NCBI GenBank assembly: GCA_029168955.1
Contig: JAPDOI010001715.1
Location: 1 to 64,000 of the forward strand
Length of the DNA: 64,000 nt
Reading direction: 5' to 3'
Origin: Aplectana chamaeleonis
Lineage: Eukaryota > Nematoda > Chromadorea > Rhabditida > Cosmocercidae
Below are positions 55,401 to 64,000 of the stretch, one piece after another. The translations under genes were made by a program, and so were the position numbers. Numbering within the stretch: position 1 is the first letter of the stretch; each line of letters opens with the position of its first letter. The notes beneath the pieces are model-generated. The model was not told the DNA's origin. It ran no database searches and worked only from the letters and a program-made list of their open reading frames with translations.

Positions 55401-58400
55401 CTTTTGATATGATAAGCAGTAATAAGTGAAGTAGTTAATGTTAAATGATAGTAAGTAGCAAACTTGTTGAGTCACTTCCCGTGTCCCTTCCCTAAGAAAA
55501 AGTACAGCCTACAACGTGTTTTGGCGATTTGAGTCTTCAGCTGATAATATCGCTTGATATGATAAAGCGGTAATAAATTAAATAGTTAATGTTAAGCAAT
55601 GAAAGTAACAATCTTGTTAGTCACTTTCCCTTGTCCCTTCCCATCGAAAAGTACAGCCTACAACGTGTTTTAGTGATTTGATTTACCAACTGATAAAATC
55701 ACTTGATATGATAAACGTAGTAATAAAGTGAAGTAGTTAATGTTAAACAGTAAACAAAAAACTTATTAGTCACTTTCCTTGTCCCATCCCATCAAAAAAG
55801 TACAGCCTACAGCGTGTTTTAGCGATTTGATCTGCTACCAGCTGAGTAATATCACTTGATGTGATGGCGAGTAATCGAGTGCGTGGTCAATGTTAAACAG
55901 TAAGTAACAAACTTTATTAAGTCACTTTTCCCGTGTCCACTTACCTAAGAAAAGTACAGCCTACAACGTGTTTTAGCGATTTGATCTACCAACTGATAAT
56001 ATCACTTGATATGATCAACGCAGTAATAAGTGAAGTAGTTAATGTTAAACAGTAAATGCTGGCGCCATTAGTCACTTTCCTTGTATCCTTCCCATCGAAA
56101 AGTACAGCCTTCTAATTGTTTGCTTGATTTGATCTACCAACGGATAATATCACTTGATATGACAAACTGATAATAAAGTGAAGTAGTTAATACTTAAACG
56201 GTAAGTAACAAACTTGTTAGTCACTTTGCTTGTACATCCCATCGAAAAGTACGGCCTATAACGTGTTTTGGCGATTTGATCTACCAACTAATCAATATCA
56301 CTTGATATGATAAAGCAGGAATAAAGTGAAGTAGTTAATGTTAAACGATAATTAACAAACTTATTTAGTCACTTTGTAGTCCCTTCCCATGAGAAAAGTA
56401 CAGCCTACAACGTGTTTTAGCGATTTGATCTATGACTGATAATATCACTTGATATGATAATAAACAATAAGTGAAGTAGTTAATGTTAAACAGTAAGTAA
56501 GAAACTTGTTAGTCACTTCCCTTGTCCCTTCCTACGAAAAGTACAGTCTACAACGTGTTTTAGCGATTTGATCTACCAAATGATAATATCACTTGATAGG
56601 TTAAACGCAGTAGTAAAGTGAAGTAGTTAATGTTAAACAGTGAGTAACAAACTTGTTAGTCACTTTCCTTGTCCTTCCCATCAAGTATAGCCTACAGTGT
56701 TTTAGCTATTTGATCTACCAACTGATAATATCACTTGATGGGGATAAGCAGTAGTAAGTGAAGTAGTTAATGTTAAACAGTAAGTAACAATCTTGTTAGT
56801 CACTTTCCTTGTCCTTCCATCCCGAAAAATACAGCCTACAACGTGTTTTAGCGATTTGATCTACCAACTGATAAAATCGCCGATATGATAAACAGTAATA
56901 AGTGAAGTAGTTAATGTTAAACAGTAAGCTTAAAAAACTTTCATTAGTGCACTTTTCCTTGTCCCTTCCCATCGAAAAGTATCAAACTTTACAACGTGTT
57001 TTGGCGATTTGATCTGCAACTGATAAATATCTTTTGATATGATAAGCAGTAATAAATTAGTAGTTAATGTTAAACAGTAAGTAACAAACTTGTTAGTCAC
57101 TTTCCTTGTCCTTCCCATCAGAAAAGTACAGCCTACAACGTGTTTTAGCGATTTGATCTACGCAACCCCGGATAATATCACTTGATATGATAAGCAGTAA
57201 TAAAGTGAGTAAGTTAATGTTAAACAGTAAGTAACAAACATTGTTAGTCACTTTCCTTAAAATCCCCATCCCATCCAAAAGAGATTTAGCCCTACAACGT
57301 GTTTTAGCGATTTGATCTACCAACTGATAATATCACTTGATAAATGATAAGCGGGAATAAGTGAAGTAGTTAATGTTAGAAACAGTAATTAACAAACTTG
57401 TTAGTCACTTTCCGTGTCCCTTCCCTGAGAAAGAGTACGTGTTTTAGCGATTTGATTTTTGCCAACTGATAATATCACTTGATATGATAAGCAGTAATAA
57501 AGTGAAGTAGTTAATGTTAAACAGTAAGTAACAATCTTGTTAGTCTACTTTTCCTTGTCCATTCCATCAGAAAAAGTACAGCCTACAACGTGTTTTAGCG
57601 ATTTGATCTACCAACTGATAATATCACTTGATATGATAAGCAGTAATAGAGTGAAGTAGTTAATGTTAAACGGTAAGCAACAAACTTGTTAGTCACTTTT
57701 TCCTTGTCCTTCCCATCGAAAAGTATTATAGCCTACAACGTGTTTAGCTTGATTTGATCTACCAACTGATAATATCACTTGATATGATAAGCAGTAATAA
57801 AGTGAAGTAGTTAATGTTATTGAAACTAGTAAGTAACAAACTTGTTAGTCACTTTCCTTGTCCCTTCCATCGAAAAGTACAGCCTACAACGTGTTTTGGC
57901 GATTTGCAGTCTACCAACTGATAATATCACTTGATATGATAAGCAGTAATAAGTGAAGTAGTTAAATGTTAAACAGTAGTAACAATAATCTTGTTAGTCA
58001 CTTTCCTTGTCCTTCCATCGAAAAAGTACAGCCTACAACGTGTTTTAGCGATTTAGATCTACACCAACTGATAATATCACTTGATATGATAAGCAGTAAT
58101 AAGTGAAGTAGTTAATGTTAAACAGTAAGTAACAAAACTTGTTGAGTCCACTTTCCTTGATCCCATCCCATCCCAAAGAGTACAGCCTACAACGTGTTTT
58201 GGCGATTTGATCCTACCAACTGATAATATCCTTGATATGATAAGCAGGAATAAAGTAAAGTAGTTAATGTTAAACAGTAATTAACAAACTTGTTTAAGTC
58301 ACTTTCCGTGTCCCTTCCCCATGAAAAAGTACAGCCTACAACGTGTTTTAGCGATTTGATCTGCCAAACTGATAATATCACTTGATATGATAAGCAGTAA

Positions 58401-61400
58401 TAAAGTGAAGGTAGTTAATAAAAGTTAAACAGTAAGCGTAACAATCTTGTTAGTCACTTTCCTTGTCCTTCCCATCCAGAAAAATACAGCCTACAACGTG
58501 TTTTAGCGATTTGATCTACCAACTGATAAAATCACTTTGATATGATAAACAGTAATAAGTGAAGTAGTTAATGTTAAAACAGTAAGTAAAAAACTTGTTA
58601 GTCACTTTCCTTGTCCCTCTTCCCATCAGAAAAGTATAGCTTACAACGTGTAAGTTTAGCGATTTGATCCTACCAACTGGATAATATCTTTTGATATGAT
58701 AAGCAGTAATAAGTGAAGTAGTTAATGTTAAACAGTAAGTAACAAACTTGTTAGTCACTTCACGTGTCCCTTCCTATAAGAAAAGTATAGCTACAACGTG
58801 TTTTAGCGATTTGATGCTACTACAACTGATAATATCTCTTTGATATGATAAGCAGTAATAAGTGAAGTAGTTAATGTTAAACAGTAAGTAACAAACTTGT
58901 TAGTCACTTCTCCTTGTCCCTTCCCATCGAAAAAGTACAGCCTACAACGTGTTTTAGCGATTTGATCTACCAACGGATAAATATCACTTGGATATGATAA
59001 GCAGTAATAAGTGAAGTAGTTAATGCTTAAACAGTAAGCAACAAACTCTGTTAGTCACTTTCCTTGTCCCATCCCATCAAAAAGTGCACAGCCTACAACG
59101 TGTTTTTAGCGATTTGATCTACCAACTGATATAATATCACTTGGAGTATGAATAAGCAGGAATAAGTGAAGTAGTTAATGTTAAACAGTAATTAACAAAC
59201 TTGTTACTAGTCACTTTCCGTGTCCGCTTCCCAAAGAGAAGAAAAAGTACGTGTTTTAGCGATTTGATCTTGCCAACTGATAATATCACTTGATATGATA
59301 AGCAGTAATAAGTGAAGTAGTTAATGTTAAACAGTAAGTAACAATCTTCTGTTAGTCACTTTCCTTGTCCCTTCCATTCATCAGAAAAAATACAGCCTAC
59401 AACGTGTTTTTAGCGTTGATTTGATCTACCAACTGATAAAATCACTTGATATGATAAACAGTAACAAGTGAAGTAGTTAATGTTAAACAGTAATTAATGA
59501 ACTATAGTCACTTTCAAACCTTTCCTGAGAAAAAGTACGTGTTTTAAAGGATTTGATCTGCCAACTGACAATATCACTTGATATGATAAAGCAGTGGTAA
59601 TAGAAGTGAAGTAGTTAATGTTAAACAGTAAAGCAAAAAACTTGTTAGTCACTTTCCTTGATCCCTTCCCATCGAAAAGTAGTATAGCTTTACAACGATG
59701 TTTTAGCGATTTGATCTACCAACTGATAATATCTTTTGATATGATAAGCAGTAATAAAGTGAAGTAGTTAATGTTAAACAGTAAGTAACAAACTTGTTGT
59801 AGTCACTTCCCGTGTCCCTTCCCTAAGAAAAAGTACGTGTTTTAGCGATTTTGATCTGCCAACCTGATAATATCACTTGATATGATAAGCAGTAATAAGT
59901 GAAGTAGATAATATTAAACAGTAAGTAACAATCTTGTTAGTCACTTTCCTTGTCCCTTCCCATCGAAAAGTACAGCCTACAACGTGTTTTTAGCGATTTG
60001 ATCTACCAACTGATAAAATCACTTGATATGATAAGCAGGAATAAAGTGAAGTGTAGTTAATGTTAAACAGTAATTAACAAACTTGTTAGTCACTCTCTCC
60101 TTGTCCCTTCCCATCGAGAAAGTACAGCCCCACAACTGCGTGTTTTAGCGATTTGATCATAACCAACTGATAATATCACTTGATATGAACTTAAGCAGTA
60201 ATAAGTGAAGTAGATTAATAAGTTAAACAGTAAGTAACAAACTTGTTAGTCACTTTCCTTTGTCCCTTCCCTGATCGAAAAAGTACAGCCTACAACGTGT
60301 TTTAGCTTGATTTGATCTACCAACTGATAATATCACTTGATATGATAAAAGCAGTAATAAGTGAAGTAGTTAATGTTAAACAGTAAGTAACAAACTTGTT
60401 AGTCCACTTTCCTTGTCCTGATCCTATCATCAGAAAAGTACAGCTCTAAGCAACGTGTTTTAGCGATTTGATCTAACCAACTGATAAAATCACTTCGATA
60501 TGATAAGCAGCAATAAGTGAAGTAGTTAATGTTAAACAGTAAGCAACAAACTTGTTAGTCACTTTCCTTGTCCCTTCCCATCAGAAAAGTATAACTTACA
60601 ACGTGTTTTTAGCGATTTGATCTACCAACTGATAATATCTTTTGATATGATAAGCGGTAATAAGTGAAGTAGTTAATGTTAAACAGGTAGTAACAAACTT
60701 GTTAGTCACTTTTCCGTGTCCCTTCCCCATCGAAAAAGTACAGCCTACAACGTGTTTTAGCGATTTGATCTACCAACTGATAATATCACTTGATATGACG
60801 AAAGCAGTAATAAGTGAAGTAGTTAATGTTAAACAGTAAGTAACAAACTTGTTAGTCACTTTTCCTTGTCCCTTCCCATCGAAAAGTACGGCCTACAACG
60901 TGTTTTTTGCGATTTTTGATCTACCAACTGATAATATCACTTGATATGATAAGCAGTAATTAAGTGAAGTAGTTAATGTTAAACAGGTAATTAACAAACT
61001 TGTAAGTGTCACTTCCCAGGTCCTTCCTACGAGAAAGTATTGTTTTAGTTGATTTGATCTACTAACTGATGGTATCACTTGATATGACACAAGGCAATAA
61101 AGTGGAATCCCGTAGTTAATGTTAAACAGTAAGTAACAAACTTTGTTAGTCACTTTCCTTGTCCCCATCCCATCAAAAAGTACAGCCTACAAACGTGTTT
61201 TAGCTTGATTTTGATCCTACCAACTGATAATATCGCTTGATATGATAAGCGAGGGAATAAGTGAAAGTAGTTAATGTTAAACAGTAAATTAACAAACTTG
61301 TTAGTCACTTCTTCCGTGTCCCTTCCCGGAGAAAAAGTACGTGTTTTAAGCGATTTGATCCTTACCAACTGATAATATCACTTGATATGATAAGCAGTAA

Positions 61401-64000
61401 TAAGTGAAGTAGTTAATGTTAAACAGTAAGTAACAATCTTGTTAGTCACTTTCCTTGTCCCTTCCCATCAAGAAAAATACAGCCTCTGCCAACGATGTTG
61501 TTTTAGCGATTTGATCTACCAACTGATAAAATCACTTGATATATGATATAAAACAGTAATAAGTGAAGTAGTTAATGTTAAACAGTAAATTAACAAACTT
61601 GTTAGTCACTTTCCTTGTCCCATCCCATCAAAAAAAGTATGAAGCCTACAAGCGTGTTTTAGCGATTTGATCTACCAACTGATAATATCTTTTGATATGA
61701 TAAGCAGTAATAAGTGAAGTAGTTAATGTTAAACAGTAAGTAACAAACTTGTTAGTCCACTTTCCATCTGTCCCTTCCCTAGAAGAAAAGTGACCCGGTG
61801 TTTTAGCGATTTGATCTGCCAACTTATAATATCACTTGATATGATAAGCGATGTAATAAGTGAAGTAGTTAATGTTAAACAGTAAGTAACATGATCTTGT
61901 TAGAGTCACTTTCCTTGTCCTTCCCATAACAGAAAAAATACAGCCTACAACGTGTTTTTAGCGATTTGATCTTGGCCGATGCCAGATGTTGGCTGAGACT
62001 GATAAAAAATGGATAGTCACTGTGATATGATAAATGACTTGGTGATCGCTGTGATCCTTCTTTGGGCGTGTGTTTTCAGATCGCTGATCTTTGACGATTA
62101 TCGCGGTCGCGATCGCGGCGGCGATGATCGATTAATATTGTTAAACAGTGGCGCTTGATCTTGTGTCTTTCATGTCTTTCGCCGCTCAAAGCCGAAGCCC
62201 CAGTGTTTTGCGGTTTGGTCCACTGGTCGTCAGCGTTAAGTCGGCAGTAATAAGTGAAGTAGTTAATGTTAAAAACAGTAAGCAAAAAACTTGTTAGTCC
62301 ACTTTCCTTTGTCCTTCCCATCGAAAAGTAGTACAGCCTACAACGTGTTTTAGCTGATTTGATCCTACCAACTGATAATATCTTTTGATATGATAAGCGC
62401 AGTAATAAGTGAAGTAGTTAATGTTAAACAGTAAGTAACAAACTTGTTAGTCACTTTCCGTGTCCCTTCCCTGAGAGAAAAAGTACGTGTTTTAGCTGAT
62501 TTTGATCTACCTTAACTGATAATATCACTTGATACTTGATAAGCAGTAATAAGTGAAGTAGTTAATGTTAAACAAAGTAAGCAACAATCTTGTTAGTCAC
62601 TTTCCCTGTCCCATCCCTTCCGAAAAATACAGCCTACAACGTGTTTTAGCGATTTGATCTACCAACTGGATAAAAATCACTTGATATGATAAACAGTAAT
62701 AAGTAGAAGTAGTTAATGTTAGAAACAGTAAGCAAAAAACTTGTTGAGTCACTTTCCTTGTCCCATCCCATCCAAAAGTACAGCCTACAACGTGTTTTAG
62801 CGATTTGATCTACAACTGATAATTAATCACTTGATATGATAAAGCAGGAATAAGTGAAGTAGTTAATGTTAAACAGTAATTAACAAACTTGTTAGTCACT
62901 TTCCGTGTCCTGACTTCCTGAGAAAAGTACATTTAATCGTAAGTGTTTTAGCGATTTGATCTACCAACTGATAATATCACTTTGATATGATAAGCAGTAA
63001 TAAGTGAAGTAAGTTAATGTTAAACGGTAAGTAACAAACTTGTTAGTCACTTTCCTTGTCCCTTCCCTAAGAAAAAGCAGCTACAACGTGTTTTAGCGAT
63101 TTGATCTACCAACTGATAATATCACTTGATATGATAAGCAGGAATAAGTGAAGTAGTTAATGTTAGACAGTGATTAACAAACTTGTTAGTCATTTTCCCT
63201 GTCCCTTCCCTAAGAAAAGTGACGTGTTTTAGCGATTTGATCTACCAACTGATAATATGACTTGATATGATAAGCAGTTATAAGTGGAGTAGTTAATGTT
63301 AAACAGTAAGTAGCAAACTTGTTAGTCATTTTCCTTGTCCCTTCCCATCGAAAAGTACAGCCTACAACGTGTTTTAGCGATTTGATCTACCAACTGATAA
63401 TATCACTTGATATGATAAGCAGTAATAAGTGAAGTAGTTAATGTTAAATAGTAAGTAACAAACTTGTTAGTCACTTTCCTTGTACCTTCCCATCAAAGTA
63501 AAGCCATACGTGTTTTAGCGATTTGATCTACCAACTGATAATATCACTTGATATGATAAGCAGTAATAAGTGAAGTAGTTAATGTTAAACAGTAAGTAAC
63601 AAACTTGTTAGTCACTTCCCGTGTCCCTTCCCTACGAAAAAAAGTACAACGTGTTTTAGCGATTTGATCTACCAACTGATAATATCACTTGATATGATAA
63701 GCAGTAATAAGTCAAGTAGTAATGTTTAACAGTAAGTAACAAACTTGTTAGTCACTTTCCTTGTCCCTTCCCATCAAAAAGTACAGCCTACAACGTGTTT
63801 TAGCGATTTGATTTACCAACTGATAATATCACTTGATGTGATAAGCAGTAATAAGTGAAGTAGTTAATGTTAAACAGTAAGTAACAAACTTGTTAGTCAC
63901 TTTCCTTGTCCCTTCCTAAGAAAAAAGTACGTGTTTTAGCGATTTGATCTACCAACTGATAATATCACTTGATATGATAAGCAGGAATAAGTGAAGTAGT
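52489..64000. repeat. Satellite array, about 145-bp monomer, runs off the window
   Basis: About 80 head-to-tail monomers. The consensus runs GTGTTTTAGCGATTTGATCT, ACCAACTGATAATATCACTT, GATATGATAAGCAGTAATAA, GTGAAGTAGTTAATGTTAAA, CAGTAAGTAACAAACTTGTT, AGTCACTTTCCTTGTCCCTT, CCCATCGAAAAGTACAGCCT, ACAAC. Starts near 63369, 63510, 63651 and 63795 give spacings of 141-144. Variants include short monomers lacking AGCCTACAA, ATAAAATCAC monomers, ATCTTTTGATAT monomers and CAGGAATAAG monomers, which recur in a fixed order. The array is AT-rich. Small - strand ORFs of 60-92 residues recur only because the unit repeats. Its left part (52.49-56 kb) is more diverged than the right. Confidence 0.97.
61975..62235. 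other. Scrambled block inside the satellite
   Basis: Between normal monomers the sequence keeps scattered satellite words (TGATATGATAAA, ATTAATATTGTTAAACAGT, AGTGTTTTGCGG) but is filled with GATCGCTGATC, CGCGGTCGCGATCGCGG and similar GC-rich strings. Spacing and word order suggest two or more satellite monomers with a very poor consensus, not an inserted element. Confidence 0.6.

Noticed and set aside
52388..62321. Repeated - strand ORFs of 62-92 residues with a KSLKHVVGCTF-like motif
   Set aside because: They arise from the satellite monomer; frames shift with every indel and there is no start or splice support.
52489..64000. CRISPR-like regular repeats
   Set aside because: Monomers are head-to-tail with no unique spacers; this is a eukaryotic-type satellite.

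Overview
The window looks like a repeat-saturated intronic and intergenic stretch of an invertebrate nuclear genome. A nematode is the best guess. The clues are short introns (about 70-105 bp) with TTTTAG or TATAG acceptors, a mariner, a CR1/Jockey-like LINE, very many small inverted-repeat elements and a large AT-rich satellite. No bacterial operon, rRNA, tRNA or CRISPR array is visible, and no single long ORF is a convincing gene. Species was not determined.

Genes: coding evidence is limited to short exon-like blocks bounded by splice sites. On the + strand, blocks at 1786-1857, 2202-2333, 7357-7640, 21053-21139, 21515-21642, 23941-24098 (resuming at 25324), 39325-39446 and a terminal block 40412-40594 could belong to one very long gene whose introns filled with transposons. 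Several blocks encode charged, heptad-like peptides. Linkage into one gene is inference, and some reading frames do not join cleanly. On the - strand, two exons (32834-32730 and 32625-32433) join in phase across a 104-bp intron and end in a stop codon. They are the C-terminus of a separate small protein lying inside the putative long intron.

Mobile elements, left to right: (i) a family of short elements with TTAA target duplications and termini AGGCAGTG(G/T)TCACGAT (piggyBac-like, non-autonomous) at 1.1-1.43, 10.34-12.70, 17.50-18.04, 28.63-29.13 and 50.89-51.34 kb, with a related subfamily at 5.70-6.27 and 46.99-47.92 kb; (ii) a broken mariner at 10.38-11.68 kb and a second set of mariner fragments arranged head to head at 30.93-32.12 kb; (iii) a Harbinger-like TTA/TAA element family at 11.85, 47.33 and 48.94 kb; (iv) a GGGATGTGCGTAAT-terminus family at 24.10-25.32, 25.38-27.75 and 29.41-30.35 kb, one copy splitting an exon; (v) a degenerate LINE on the - strand at 40.6-43.5 kb; and (vi) a run of hairpin elements at 33-34.7 kb. 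Many are nested, and two related copies at 10.3 and 17.5 kb allow an empty-site comparison.

Repeats: a roughly 2.5-kb inverted repeat carries (CA)n on one arm and (TG)n on the other (13.5-16.0 kb); there is a (TA)n tract at 27.8 kb, TTCGAA-rich minisatellites at 35.4 and 39.0 kb, and a satellite of about 145-bp monomers from 52.49 kb to the window end. The satellite has an ordered series of monomer variants and many indels that look like consensus error.
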